From Bacteroidota bacterium (lineage in GTDB: Bacteria; Bacteroidota; Bacteroidia; 2-12-FULL-35-15), in the NCBI GenBank assembly GCA_025963775.1, contig JAOQAD010000037.1, positions 189,638 to 253,637 on the forward strand: DNA of 64,000 nt. Direction: 5' to 3'. Below, in pieces: positions 1-9,694 of the stretch. Each line of letters opens with the position of its first letter. Positions within the stretch are counted from its first letter, which is position 1. A model generated the notes under the pieces. The model did no database searches. It saw only the letters and a program-made list of their open reading frames with translations, and was not told where the DNA came from. A program made the position numbers and the translations under genes.

Positions 1-627
1 CACCCGGTTCCGCTTGTGTACGGGATGACGATCGGCGAATATGCGCAGATGATCAATGGAGAAGGCTGGCTGAAAGGCGGAGTAAAATGCAATTTAAAAG
101 TGATCACGCTGCAGGGATATACACATAACGATTTGTACGAGCTGCCTGTGAAGCCTTCACCGAATTTACCGAACATGGCATCTGTTTATTTATATCCCAG
201 CCTTGGATTATTTGAAGGCACTGTGGTGGCTGTAGGCCGTGGAACGGAGCTTCCTTTCCAGGTGATCGGGCATCCGGCATTCCTGAAAGGCCAGTACACT
301 TTTGTCCCGCAGCCCAAACCGGGGGCGATGGAGCCTAAATACAAAGGGCAGGAATGCAAAGGATTCAATCTTGTAGATTTCGGAAATGAGTACATGAAGG
401 ATTACAAAAAGATCTATTTGTTCTGGCTCACCGGGATGTATGAAGGCACGCCGGACAAGAGCACTTTTTTTGATGAGAATTTTAATTACCATGCCGGCAA
501 TGCCACATTGCAGCAGCAGATCAAAGACGGCAAAAGCGAAAGCGAGATCCGCGCCAGTTGGGCGGAAGGCCTGAAAAAATTCAAAGTGATCAGGAAAAAG
601 TATTTGCTGTATCCCGATTTTGAATAA
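1..627 (+). CDS. namZ: DUF1343 / NamZ-type exo-beta-N-acetylmuramidase, C-terminal part
   Basis: The reading frame is open from the first base, so this is the 3' part of a gene that begins outside the window. The visible 208 residues begin HPVPLVYGMTIGEYAQ, which fits the conserved 'GMTIGE' region of the DUF1343 family. Characterised members (NamZ, glycoside hydrolase family GH171) remove N-acetylmuramic acid from the non-reducing end of peptidoglycan fragments. Further family-like segments are GTELPFQVIGHP and a C-terminal KKFKVIRKKYLLYP. A GTG at 16 is only an internal codon, not a start. The small gene at 643 follows after 15 bases and may share its transcript. The role in wall turnover or recycling is inferred from the family; the N-terminal catalytic part cannot be checked. 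Confidence 0.8.
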   Translation, partial: HPVPLVYGMTIGEYAQMINGEGWLKGGVKCNLKVITLQGYTHNDLYELPVKPSPNLPNMASVYLYPSLGLFEGTVVAVGRGTELPFQVIGHPAFLKGQYTFVPQPKPGAMEPKYKGQECKGFNLVDFGNEYMKDYKKIYLFWLTGMYEGTPDKSTFFDENFNYHAGNATLQQQIKDGKSESEIRASWAEGLKKFKVIRKKYLLYPDFE

Positions 628-642
628 AGCCACTGATTTCTC

Positions 643-978
643 ATGCTTACGTCCAAACAAAAATTAATGCTCCTTTTTATTGATTCGGGATTTTCCAATA
701 ATCAATATACACTCATTAAACATTTCGACCGCTTTGATTTTCCTGCAGAGCTTGGTGTAAATCTTCGGATTCTTAAGGAGAATGGGCTTATCTCGGTAAG
801 CGGGCATCATCCTGCAAACGGAACTGAATTTGAATATGTAACAACGGACAAAGGGAAAAAATTCACGGAAAGTGATGGCTTTTATGATGAGATCATGAAT
901 TATATAAAAAAGCTGGATCAATCAGGACATTTTTCGCAGATCACAGAAACCCTGATCAGGAAAAGGCTGAAGCAATAA
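643..978 (+). CDS. Hypothetical protein, possibly winged-helix-like
   Basis: A 111-residue protein that I do not recognise. It has no signal peptide or membrane segment, so it should be cytoplasmic. Residues about 5-65 read like alternating helices followed by a 'GLISVSGHHPANGTEFEYVTTDKGKKF' style strand-turn-strand pattern (quoted in part: LISVSG, YVTTDKGKKF), which resembles the wing of small winged-helix proteins. That is a fold impression only. The ATG at 643 is chosen because it lies 15 bases after the muramidase stop; an internal ATG at 667 is less likely. It is followed by a hairpin that probably ends transcripts arriving from both sides. Being a real gene is fairly likely; its function is unknown. 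Confidence 0.6.
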   Translation: MLTSKQKLMLLFIDSGFSNNQYTLIKHFDRFDFPAELGVNLRILKENGLISVSGHHPANGTEFEYVTTDKGKKFTESDGFYDEIMNYIKKLDQSGHFSQITETLIRKRLKQ

Positions 979-985
979 AAAAGAA

Positions 986-1012
986 AAGGGCTGCAAAAAT
1001 CCGCAGCCCCTT
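986..1012 (-). terminator. Rho-independent terminator for the T9SS propeller gene
   Basis: A GGGCTGC / GCAGCCC stem with an 8-base loop lies between the convergent genes ending at 978 and 1031. Read on the minus strand it is followed by a T-rich run (TTTTCTTTTTTATT), the layout of an intrinsic terminator for the minus-strand gene. It may also slow plus-strand transcripts. Confidence 0.7.
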
Positions 1013-1030
1013 CCCATCTAACACACATCT

Positions 1031-4000
1031 TTATTCGAGGATTATCTTTTTACTGATGCTCTTATCTTCTGTAATGATCTTCACCATGTAAATGCCTTTG
1101 GGCATTCCGCCCAGATCCATTGAAGATATTGTACCTCTATGTACGAACGATTTTACTTTTTCACCTTTCATATTGTACACATAGATCATCGCCTTTTCAT
1201 CCTCTTCTGTTTCTATTTTAAAAACCCCTGTGCTTGGATTCGGATAAATCGTAACATCCTCCTCTTGCATTTCCTCTTCTTCCTCTTGTGATATTTCTTT
1301 AGGCTGAGGCAGCATTGGATGACTTCGGTACATCCCAGGACTTGTATGCGTACCTCCAACACATCCGTGAATAAAAGCAATGAAATACTGGTTAGGGTTT
1401 ACTGATCCGCTTGCAGAAAAGCCCGGATTCAATGTAACTGAGCTGGTGCCCCTGAATGCAGTGGGTACAACAAGAGCAGATGCCACAGGCCCATTGGCAG
1501 TTATAGTTTCAGCCTCATATATGTCCTGCGGGATGCTGCCTGTAAGAGCCCAATTATTCTGCGCCGGGCATTTTAAGTCCGATTTAAAGATCCCCATTCC
1601 ATAGGTACCTGCCCTTACAGTATTTTCAGCGTAATTAATTTCCATCTGCCTGCTATTGATAATTGGAAAACCTGTGTTATAGAGAATCCAGGTTGGCATG
1701 GAAGGGCGCCTGAAATAAATGGCTTTATCCGTTGACAAATAGATCTCATCGTTGCTGGCATGGTCCATTATCATGGAGCAGGCCACCTCATCCGCCGGGA
1801 TCCCATTACTGTAATCCGCCCAGGTGCTGCCATTGTAAGTGAGTATTTTAAGGCCACGGTTGGTTGCAGAGGTATTGATATTACATGCAACATAGATGAG
1901 ATCCTTATTCCAGGGACTTGTTTCCACTGCTACAAGTGTTGCTTTTCCTAAATCGGCAGTGGCGACATTGTTTGCCCCGGGTATAACGGTTGATAAATTC
2001 ACAAAATCCGGGGTGATATCCGCCCACTGGTCTTTCCATGAAGATGTCGCTACGTCCCAGTAATAAGCATCATTATGGCCATACCAGCAATTATCGATAT
2101 CGGGGCCGATGTATTTATAAAGCCTCGATGAAATACTCTGCGAGATGCTCGGAAAATATCGCGATGAAGTGACGACGTGCATGCTGTTAATGGTCTGCGG
2201 TGAAAAGGAAAGATCGGTCACCATTTGTTCCCAGCCTACAAGAGGATAAACGCTACCGCCAAACGCCATTTTAACAACAAACTTTTTCGCATTGAAATCC
2301 ATTTGCATGAATTGCGGATTTAGCATGTGCCCCAGGCTGAATAACCTGCCCGGCCTGTAGGGATCCTGTTTGAAGCGCTGTGCCCCGAAATCAGTTCGTG
2401 TTTCGTATACGCTGTCGAGGTCTGCCGCAAAGGTTGGAGAGGTAAGACTGGGCTCATAGAAGACGGACTGGGTATAGCTCGCGCCTCCATTTTGGGAAAC
2501 CCTGTATGTGGAAGAATAACTGTCAAGGTCAAGCAACATGAGGTTATCATCAAACTTATAGATCAATGCGCCGTCATTTTCACCACCGGAATGTGTATAC
2601 CTGTTCCTCATGCTGTCGGCATCGTAAATATCATTATTCGTAATATCCTGGGCACCTAATGCATATAGATTGGGGTGATCCTGGGAGCCGGAGAATCCAT
2701 TGATCAGGCATACATTGAGGTTGTTGTTGATCCTGCTGAAACAGACGGATTCCGGGTTCGGGGTGCCTGTTCCTATCCTCCGGTTCCGTATAGGGCCGTC
2801 TATCGGACCTATAAGCGTGTCGGGGTTCCAGATCACCACTTCAATCGTGTCTATATTTAGCGAAGCTCTCGCAAGCCCTCCGTCACAAGCCACGTATAGT
2901 TCGGATTGTGCATCACTGCTTCCTATCGCAAATTCGTGCAGGTCCATGTGAACGGCACAGCCCAGCATTTTGATGGATGTGTTAATGCTTGGGTAATAGT
3001 AGCCGTTGCCGAAGTTGTAACAATTTAACATCTGCGTCCCCACCCATACCAGCGCATTGTATTCATCAAACTTAATAGCCATCCTGTCGGAGCTCGGGTG
3101 CGCCTGGTATCCATCTACCAATGTATTTACAAGACTCACGCTGCCCGCTGTTATAATATTTTTGGTCAGCTCGTGCACATAATGTCCTGCATATAACGGT
3201 GGCGTTGGAGGAACCGGCGGAATTGCAAGGGGATTACCGGGAGAACCTGCATACGGATTTGAATCCCAACCGTATGGAGGATCCGAAGTAACTGCTCCTG
3301 TAGCCACAGTCAGTGTAAGCAATTCACTTTCTCCTGTTGTATCGTTTACGGCACCAAGACAAACCTTTGTATGCGACCTTACATACCTTGAGTGGTCGAT
3401 CACAATGTTCGATGAGATATCCGTGAAGGTAACACCATCATCCGACGATTCCTGGAGCATCGCTTCTCCGAGAGGGTAAGCGCCGTCACCCGGCAGGTCG
3501 GAGCCGGCAATGTAGCAGTAATGCCCGGAACCGTATTTCGGCATAAAGACCATATTCTCGATGCAGCCGGAAACAGGCTGTGTCCATGAAAGGCCTCCGT
3601 CATCACTTCTGAAAAGGCCAATGGAAGTGCAGGCGAAAAAGATCAGCGAGTTATCAGGGTGCACGGCCACACTTTTAATGACATACGTTGATGCCGCCGG
3701 AAGAGGCGCCAGGCTGATCCAGGTATTCGTTGAGAATTTGTAGATTGATACGCTGTTGGAATATTCTGCATCATGCAAAGGATGGTAATTCCCGACAAGC
3801 AGTTCGGACGAGCTTCTGAACGCTATACCCAGCACACCGTTCAGCCCGGTTGGGGTGGTGCTTATGTTTGTCCAGTAACCTCCCTTATCGGTACTTTCCC
3901 AGAGGCCGGCGAATTTGCTGGCAGCAAACAGGTGCGTTGAATCATTGGGATCAATGATGATATTATTCATGTGTGAGCTTTCAAACTCATGCCCATTCGC

Positions 4001-4105
4001 ATTGTTATTTGAGTATGGACCAACGAATGTCCAGTTGCCTGTTTGTGCATGGAGTCCTGCCGCCATCCATACGATGCCGACAAGCAATGATATTTTTTTT
4101 AGCAT
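1031..4105 (-). CDS. Secreted beta-propeller protein with T9SS type A sorting domain
   Basis: A 1024-residue exported protein. Residues 1-20 form a signal peptide (MLKKISLLVGIVWMAAGLHAQ, cleaved near LHA|Q). The body carries sortilin/BNR-like blades with Asp-box motifs such as SDDGGLSW near residue 165, and a similar ESTDKGGYW near 70. Before the tail is a segment resembling the Bacteroidota '3-coathanger stack' domain (YEAETITANGPV, SSVTLNPGFSASG). An acidic EEEEEMQEED linker leads into a C-terminal type A sorting domain (IYPNPSTGVFKIE ... GIYMVKI ... SKKIILE) that directs export by the type IX system. It lies 29 bases downstream of the fibre-like gene, probably in one operon. The substrate is unknown; a surface or secreted binding role is inferred. 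Confidence 0.88.
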   Translation of the reverse strand: MLKKISLLVGIVWMAAGLHAQTGNWTFVGPYSNNNANGHEFESSHMNNIIIDPNDSTHLFAASKFAGLWESTDKGGYWTNISTTPTGLNGVLGIAFRSSSELLVGNYHPLHDAEYSNSVSIYKFSTNTWISLAPLPAASTYVIKSVAVHPDNSLIFFACTSIGLFRSDDGGLSWTQPVSGCIENMVFMPKYGSGHYCYIAGSDLPGDGAYPLGEAMLQESSDDGVTFTDISSNIVIDHSRYVRSHTKVCLGAVNDTTGESELLTLTVATGAVTSDPPYGWDSNPYAGSPGNPLAIPPVPPTPPLYAGHYVHELTKNIITAGSVSLVNTLVDGYQAHPSSDRMAIKFDEYNALVWVGTQMLNCYNFGNGYYYPSINTSIKMLGCAVHMDLHEFAIGSSDAQSELYVACDGGLARASLNIDTIEVVIWNPDTLIGPIDGPIRNRRIGTGTPNPESVCFSRINNNLNVCLINGFSGSQDHPNLYALGAQDITNNDIYDADSMRNRYTHSGGENDGALIYKFDDNLMLLDLDSYSSTYRVSQNGGASYTQSVFYEPSLTSPTFAADLDSVYETRTDFGAQRFKQDPYRPGRLFSLGHMLNPQFMQMDFNAKKFVVKMAFGGSVYPLVGWEQMVTDLSFSPQTINSMHVVTSSRYFPSISQSISSRLYKYIGPDIDNCWYGHNDAYYWDVATSSWKDQWADITPDFVNLSTVIPGANNVATADLGKATLVAVETSPWNKDLIYVACNINTSATNRGLKILTYNGSTWADYSNGIPADEVACSMIMDHASNDEIYLSTDKAIYFRRPSMPTWILYNTGFPIINSRQMEINYAENTVRAGTYGMGIFKSDLKCPAQNNWALTGSIPQDIYEAETITANGPVASALVVPTAFRGTSSVTLNPGFSASGSVNPNQYFIAFIHGCVGGTHTSPGMYRSHPMLPQPKEISQEEEEEMQEEDVTIYPNPSTGVFKIETEEDEKAMIYVYNMKGEKVKSFVHRGTISSMDLGGMPKGIYMVKIITEDKSISKKIILE

Positions 4106-4134
4106 GGCTGTGTGTGTTTTAAATAATTACTAAA

Positions 4135-5748
4135 TTATTTTGCAGCCTCTAACTTCGCCAGGCGATCAGCTAATTCATTCTTTTCTTTATTTATCTGGAT
4201 AATATAAAGTGTAAGCTCTTCTATTTTTTCCATCATTTTCGCATCCATTTTACCAAGGTCGATACCTCCCTGCTCTCTCAGCTCATCAGCAGATGGAACG
4301 CCCGGTAAGTGGCTGTTTGCGTCGATATAAGCTTTCACCTCATCCAGTGTCCTCAGCTTGTAATTCTTTTCAAAAACATAATCCGCCCAGTCGGTAGGAG
4401 ATGTTGTTAAAGCCACTTTCACTTTTTCTGTAAGGATTCCTGTTTGCACATACAGCTTGTAACCTGCAGGCAATGTAACTGCAGCAGGGTCGCCAACAAG
4501 CATATTGCCATTCACAGTGAGCTGTGCGGTAGGGTTGCCTGTATTGATACCTACTTTGCTTGTGTTTGAAAGGAACATTACATAATTGCCTCCGGAGCCG
4601 CTGGCACCTGATGGCCTCCAGAAATTCAATCCGTCGGTAGAAGTTCCCTCAAGACATTCGATTCCCCACTGCCCGTTTGGTGCAATAGATGTAGAGCCAC
4701 CGAATAAAACCTCCGGAGCGCCAAAACCGGGCGTAACTCCTGTTATTTTTACAGCACCGTTATGAACGCTGAGCATTGCAGTTGGCGTAATTGTTCCCAA
4801 ACCGGTAAAGCCGTTTGAAAGAATACGGATCGCATCGGCACCGCCTACTGAAAAGCCAATCGAGTTTACCGCAGGATGGAACATGCCGGTGGTTATGTTA
4901 CCGTACCAGGTGTAGTCAGGGCCTCCCGGACCTGTATAGGTGCTGTGCGCAGCAATAAGCGGTGCAGAGGTTGGCGCTGCTGCAGTGGAGCTGAATAAGC
5001 CGTTACCTACCACATGCAGCCTGTCGATAGGAGCAGCATTATTAATCCCCACATAGCCGTTCGAATGGATCCTCATTGCCTCAGAGAAGTTAAGGGAAAA
5101 GCCGATTGCGCGGTTCACAGGGTGAAAGATCCCTGTTCCCAGATCTCCGGACCAGGCATAATCAGGCCCTGTTGCAGCAGTGCTCCAGGTATCATGTCCT
5201 ACGATCTCGGGAGCAGAGCTTGGCGTTACGGAAGTAAACGTGTATAAAGCATTTCCAACCACATGAAGCCTTTCAGACGGAATTGCAGTGTTAATACCTA
5301 TATAGCCGTTGCTGTGCACCCTGATCTTTTCAAAGCCACCAACAGAGATCCCGACAACATTGGTTGCAGGATGAAAGACCCCCGTGTTTGTATTTGTAAC
5401 CCAGGTATAGTCCGGCGAACCGGCAGAAGACACGGTGTTCTTTGCTACGATATATGCCCCGCCGGCTGGCGCAGTTAAGGCAGTTGAGAATAAAACATTT
5501 CCTGTTACATGCAGCTTTGCTGCCGGTGTTGTTGTACCAATCCCGAAATTTCCGGCAGTGGTCAGTCGCATCCGCGAAACATTCACAGTCCTGAAATCCA
5601 GGTCATAGGTATTATATGATCCTATAAACTCATTCGGAGTGGTGGCAGAGGCACCAGACAATATAGTGCTGTCGGTACTTGATTGCGCGAAGGATTGGGC
5701 GGCACAAAGCGTTATTCCTGCGAGGGCCATGATTTTTTTCAGATTCAT
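4135..5748 (-). CDS. Secreted repeat-rich fibre-like protein with coiled-coil C-terminus
   Basis: 537 residues when started at MNLKKIMALAGITLCAAQSFAQ, a clear signal peptide; a longer in-frame start 63 bases upstream would place 21 extra residues before the signal. Residues about 65-310 hold three imperfect units of about 82 residues, each with GIN/GIG...RLHVVGN near its start, then PDY.W, TG.FHP, IGFSVGG and RI.SNG. The last ~90 residues (LDEVKAYID, HLPGVPSADEL, then a heptad-rich MEKIEELTLYIIQINKEKNELADRLAKLE region quoted in part) match the tail found in many Bacteroidota proteins that resemble phage tail fibres. It probably trimerises outside the cell. No T9SS tail is seen, so the export route beyond Sec is unclear. 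Confidence 0.75.
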   Translation of the reverse strand: MNLKKIMALAGITLCAAQSFAQSSTDSTILSGASATTPNEFIGSYNTYDLDFRTVNVSRMRLTTAGNFGIGTTTPAAKLHVTGNVLFSTALTAPAGGAYIVAKNTVSSAGSPDYTWVTNTNTGVFHPATNVVGISVGGFEKIRVHSNGYIGINTAIPSERLHVVGNALYTFTSVTPSSAPEIVGHDTWSTAATGPDYAWSGDLGTGIFHPVNRAIGFSLNFSEAMRIHSNGYVGINNAAPIDRLHVVGNGLFSSTAAAPTSAPLIAAHSTYTGPGGPDYTWYGNITTGMFHPAVNSIGFSVGGADAIRILSNGFTGLGTITPTAMLSVHNGAVKITGVTPGFGAPEVLFGGSTSIAPNGQWGIECLEGTSTDGLNFWRPSGASGSGGNYVMFLSNTSKVGINTGNPTAQLTVNGNMLVGDPAAVTLPAGYKLYVQTGILTEKVKVALTTSPTDWADYVFEKNYKLRTLDEVKAYIDANSHLPGVPSADELREQGGIDLGKMDAKMMEKIEELTLYIIQINKEKNELADRLAKLEAAK

Positions 5749-5839
5749 GATGCTTGGTTTTAGGGGGTTAATGTTTTTATGGAAAGTTCTGCCCGCTTTC
5801 CGGGTTTCCATAGCAGGTACAAATTTCCGCCATGAATTT

Positions 5840-5847
5840 TATTTTTG
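5840..5847 (+). promoter_or_regulatory. TAnnTTTG -7 box before the propeller kinase
   Basis: TATTTTTG matches the Bacteroidota -7 consensus TAnnTTTG. It lies 60 bases before the start of the kinase gene at 5908 and would give a leader of about 55 bases. No clear -33 TTG is seen at the best spacing. Confidence 0.4.
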
Positions 5848-5907
5848 CACTACCGTTAAACAGGTTTTACGCACACATCCTAAGCAAAAAATCCTATTTT
5901 TACCCGC

Positions 5908-8847
5908 ATGCTACCGCCTAAGCGTTGTTTTTTAATTCTTACAGCATGCATGCTTGTGAGCATTCCGCGACTGCACGCACAGCGGTTAAAGTTCGAGCAG
6001 CTGGATATCCGACAGGGATTGCCTTCCACCGAAGTGTATAATTTATACCAGGATAAAAAAGGCTACGTATGGGCTTTTACCGAGTATGGAATCGTGAAGC
6101 ACAATGGCGTTAAGTTCATCCCTGTATGTGAGAATCTCCCTTTAAATGAATCGGCAGTCTACGTTGTCACAGAAAACGCTAAAGGCGAAATGTATATTGG
6201 CAATTCCCATGCGGCGATCTATAAAATAAGGAACGACAGTGCTTTTGTGGTGACGGGAATGGAGAAAACAGCCAAACAGATCCTTTCAAAGAACCAGGTC
6301 ATGCTGGACATGATCGTTGATGATTCATCCAACATTTATTTTTCCACGTTCACGAACAGCTATAAATTTTCTCCGGAAAAAAATGTTGTCTACGATCTTA
6401 CCGCGCATTACAGGAAGTTCTGTTCAGGGGCGAGCTATAAACAAGTAGGCAGTAGATACAGCCTCATCAAATTGCCCCAGGGAACTGTAAATGAACAGAT
6501 CACTATACTGGATGAGCATGATAGCATTTTGCATCATGTGCCCTTCCAACCCGCAGTGTGGGAAAGGAATTTTATCCGCAGGCAAAAAGACGGATTCTAC
6601 ATTCTCACCACCCACACGTTGTTTTTTTTCGGCGATACCGGCGAAATAAAAACCACCCATTTTGACAATACCACCATCAATTTTGAGCTCTCTCCTGATG
6701 GCCGAATCTGGGTAGGCGTTAAATCAGCCGGGCTTTATGAGCTGAACCATGATCTTGTTATTATTAATCATTACCTCGACAAAACCACGGCTTCCGACAT
6801 ATTGTTTGATGACCAGCTCGGCGTATGGGTTTCCACTATTGAGAATGGAATGTATTACTGCAAGAATATCTACGACATGTATTATGAGAACATCCCGGAG
6901 CTATACAACATCAGCATGCTGAAGAAAACAAATAACAGGCTGTTTGTTGGAACGGCAAAAGGGGACCTGTTTGCAAAGGACTCCCTGCTTCGCCGGATCG
7001 ATTTTAAAACAAAAGATATCCCTTTAACGGACATTACCTATGTGCATGATCATTACCTGCTGGGAGACAAGAATGGAATGCAGAGCATCGACAGCAGCCT
7101 GCAGGTCACCAAAAGAATAAGTACCTCACCTGATGGAATTGCCGTGAACCTGGGCTGCTATGAATTTGCAGATACAAAAAGCGATACGGTCATTTTTATT
7201 TCTGCATCTTCGGTCGTTAACTATTTTAAGGAAAAGGTCATCGGCACCGACTTTTTAAATTACAAATCACGGAGCATTGCCAGGAGAAAGGAGAATGAAT
7301 TCCTTATCGGTACCAATCTCGGACTCTTTATTTATGATACAGCTCTTTATTGCCCCGATGAGCTGCTGGAGCTACAAAATATCAAGATCTCGAAATTAAA
7401 AAAAGACACAAAGCAAAATATATGGATCTGCACCAGGGGAAATGGATTGTATGAGCTCACGCCGGACAATACACTGATCCGGTACAACAATGTACCTTCC
7501 GATGTGATCAACGACATCAGCTTCATCAGCAATAACATGGTGCTGCTTTCCACGAACAAAGGACTGTTCATCAACTATTCGGGCAAGCTTAACTCCAAAT
7601 CTGCATGGGTGCTTCTGCTCGATAATGAAACGCTGGCCGCTGAGGAATACAGGAACGACATTTACATTGCCACCAAGCAAAGCCTTGTTTCCCTGAGTGA
7701 AAAAAACCTGCTTAAAAGCGACAATTCGAAATTTTACCTTGAATCGGTGGTGGTTGGCGGAAAGAAAATAGAGGGTACTGCAATGGACCTGGATCACCGG
7801 CAAAACGACCTCTATTTTAATTTCGACCTGCTTGCCTACCAGTTCCCCGATAAGAAATTATTTTACCAGCTGATCGGCAATTCTGCCAGCCAGGGGGTTG
7901 TGAATGGCACCCAGCTGCATTTGCAGAACCTCAGCCCTGGGGAATATTACCTGCTGGTGCATCCGCTTGTAAACATTTCCAGCAAAAGAATAATCCGCGT
8001 ACACTTTTCCATCAAGCCTGCGTTCTGGCAAACAGGCGCTTTCCTTGCCGCCATGGTCATCTCCTTCATGATATTGCTTGCATCGGCAGCTATCTTCGCG
8101 GTTTACAGGATCAAAAAGAAAGAGGAGCGAAAAGCTGCGATGACCACCATTACCGCACTGCTTGCGGAGTACAGGCTTACTGCATTAAAAGCGCAGATCA
8201 ATCCGCACTTCATCTCCAATTCACTGGCCGCGATCCAGCAGCTGATCCTGAACAACGAGATCGATAATGCCAACCGTTACATTGCAAAATTCAGCCTGCT
8301 GATCAGGTATGTATTAAAATATTCCGACAAATCTGCCGTTCGGCTTAAGCATGAGATCGAGATCATGGACCTGAACGTGGAGCTGGAGCAGCTTCGCTTT
8401 GGCTATAAGTTTCTTTTTGAAAAGGAAATAGATCCGGAAATAATCACGGGCGACATTTACATTCCCCCGCTGATCACGCAGCCTTTTATTGAAAATGCAG
8501 TATGGCACGGGCTGCTGCCGCTGAAAGACAAAAGGGTGCCGAAGCTTCTCCTGAAGATCCGCATGCAGGATGAGCTGCTCATTATTTCGATCATCGACAA
8601 TGGCGTGGGGCGAAAACATAAACAGCAGTTAACTGACACTTCCGAAAGGGAACACAAAGGTGTATGGATCATTGAAAGCCGGATGGAAACACTGAATAAT
8701 CTCTATTCGGGCACAGATGCGAAAATCATTTTTACGGACCTGTTCAACGAAGAAAAAGAAGCTGCAGGTACGCAGGTCGATATTCTATTTCCGCTGAACA
8801 TGTTAGATAAATTATACGATGACAAAAATAAAGAGCGTTATTATTGA
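5908..8847 (+). CDS. Two-component propeller sensor with LytS-type histidine kinase domain
   Basis: 979 residues. Residues 1-25 are a signal peptide (LVSIPRLHAQ). The large periplasmic part begins with FEQLDIRQGLPSTEVYNLYQDKKG (shown in part: LDIRQGLPS), the hallmark first blade of the two-component-regulator propeller, and continues as about 14 short blades to residue ~620, then a Y_Y_Y-like domain. A single membrane helix spans about 709-735. The cytoplasmic part is a His_kinase (LytS/YehU) domain with phospho-acceptor His767 in QINPHFIS, an N-box (QPFIENAVWHG) and a G-box (IIDNGVGRK). The usual 'PHFLFN' reads PHFISN. The response regulator gene overlaps its 3' end by 29 bases, so the two form a signalling pair. 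The ligand is unknown. Confidence 0.9.
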   Translation: MLPPKRCFLILTACMLVSIPRLHAQRLKFEQLDIRQGLPSTEVYNLYQDKKGYVWAFTEYGIVKHNGVKFIPVCENLPLNESAVYVVTENAKGEMYIGNSHAAIYKIRNDSAFVVTGMEKTAKQILSKNQVMLDMIVDDSSNIYFSTFTNSYKFSPEKNVVYDLTAHYRKFCSGASYKQVGSRYSLIKLPQGTVNEQITILDEHDSILHHVPFQPAVWERNFIRRQKDGFYILTTHTLFFFGDTGEIKTTHFDNTTINFELSPDGRIWVGVKSAGLYELNHDLVIINHYLDKTTASDILFDDQLGVWVSTIENGMYYCKNIYDMYYENIPELYNISMLKKTNNRLFVGTAKGDLFAKDSLLRRIDFKTKDIPLTDITYVHDHYLLGDKNGMQSIDSSLQVTKRISTSPDGIAVNLGCYEFADTKSDTVIFISASSVVNYFKEKVIGTDFLNYKSRSIARRKENEFLIGTNLGLFIYDTALYCPDELLELQNIKISKLKKDTKQNIWICTRGNGLYELTPDNTLIRYNNVPSDVINDISFISNNMVLLSTNKGLFINYSGKLNSKSAWVLLLDNETLAAEEYRNDIYIATKQSLVSLSEKNLLKSDNSKFYLESVVVGGKKIEGTAMDLDHRQNDLYFNFDLLAYQFPDKKLFYQLIGNSASQGVVNGTQLHLQNLSPGEYYLLVHPLVNISSKRIIRVHFSIKPAFWQTGAFLAAMVISFMILLASAAIFAVYRIKKKEERKAAMTTITALLAEYRLTALKAQINPHFISNSLAAIQQLILNNEIDNANRYIAKFSLLIRYVLKYSDKSAVRLKHEIEIMDLNVELEQLRFGYKFLFEKEIDPEIITGDIYIPPLITQPFIENAVWHGLLPLKDKRVPKLLLKIRMQDELLIISIIDNGVGRKHKQQLTDTSEREHKGVWIIESRMETLNNLYSGTDAKIIFTDLFNEEKEAAGTQVDILFPLNMLDKLYDDKNKERYY

Positions 8848-9583
8848 TGACGAAGTGGGCAACAGGAACCTCATGGAAGGCCTGCTGAAGAAATACTGCC
8901 CGGCTATAGAAGTTGCCGGACTTGCAGAATCAGCAGATGAAGGCTTTGAGCTGATCACACGGACAAAACCTGAGATTGTTTTCCTTGACATCAAAATGCC
9001 GGAAAAAACAGGCTTTGACCTGCTGAAGATGTTCGAAAAGATCAATTTCAGCGTCATCTTTGTTTCCGGCTTCGACCAGTATGCCATCCAGGCATTTGAA
9101 TTCAATGCAGTAGATTATATCCTGAAGCCTATTGATCATACAAAGCTTATTATTGCCGTCAACAAAACACTGGAAAGGATCAGCACGAAGAATAACTACA
9201 ACATCATCCACTTTATCCATTCAATTGATGAGAAAAGCCAATTGATAAAGAACATCTCACTGCATTTCAATGACAAAGTGCATGTGATCGACCTCGACGA
9301 CATCTGCTATATCAATGCACTGAAAGGATACTGCGAGATCACCACAGTAAACAACCAGAAAATAATAACAGCAAAAGCATTGTCAGATTACGAAGAACTT
9401 CTAAGCCCGATGGAAAATTTCCTCCGGCTGAATAAAAGCGTTCTGATCAACATCCGGCACATGACGAATTATTCAAAGGGAGCGGTATGTTATGTGAACA
9501 TGAAGAACCGGGCGGAAGAGATCGAAGTATCGCGCAGAAAAAAAACAGAGATCATCCGTTTCCTGAAAAGTAAATTAGAGTGA
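8819..9583 (+). CDS. LytTR family response regulator
   Basis: 254 residues. The receiver domain (1-120) has the acidic pair IIDDE at 9-12, phospho-acceptor Asp57 in VFLDIKMP, and the conserved Lys103 in YILKPID. The C-terminal half (about 145-250) is a LytTR DNA-binding domain (KVHVIDLDDICYINALKGYCEI in part, FLRLNKSVLIN, EVSRRKK). It starts inside the kinase gene, with a 29-base overlap that implies translational coupling. It should be phosphorylated by that kinase and bind DNA direct repeats at target promoters, which cannot be identified here. A strong hairpin terminator follows within 10 bases. Confidence 0.93.
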   Translation: MTKIKSVIIDDEVGNRNLMEGLLKKYCPAIEVAGLAESADEGFELITRTKPEIVFLDIKMPEKTGFDLLKMFEKINFSVIFVSGFDQYAIQAFEFNAVDYILKPIDHTKLIIAVNKTLERISTKNNYNIIHFIHSIDEKSQLIKNISLHFNDKVHVIDLDDICYINALKGYCEITTVNNQKIITAKALSDYEELLSPMENFLRLNKSVLINIRHMTNYSKGAVCYVNMKNRAEEIEVSRRKKTEIIRFLKSKLE

Positions 9584-9591
9584 TGCTAAAA

Positions 9592-9628
9592 AATAAGAAA
9601 GGAGCTTAAGGAGCTCCTCTCTTATTTT
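9592..9628 (+). terminator. Terminator after the kinase/LytTR operon
   Basis: A 15-base stem (AATAAGAAAGGAGCT with AGCTCCTCTCTTATT, one mismatch) and a 5-base loop begin eight bases after the LytTR stop. The A/T outer arms mean it could work in both directions. Confidence 0.8.
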
Positions 9629-9694
9629 GCGGGCTCATATGTGGTGTGTAAAGCCTGCGGTTTATTTTTGTTGTTCAAGCAAATAAACAGGTTA

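Noticed and set aside
4135-5748. A prophage tail region
   Set aside because: Only the fibre-like repeat and coiled-coil pattern is phage-like; there are no capsid, portal, terminase or integrase genes near it.
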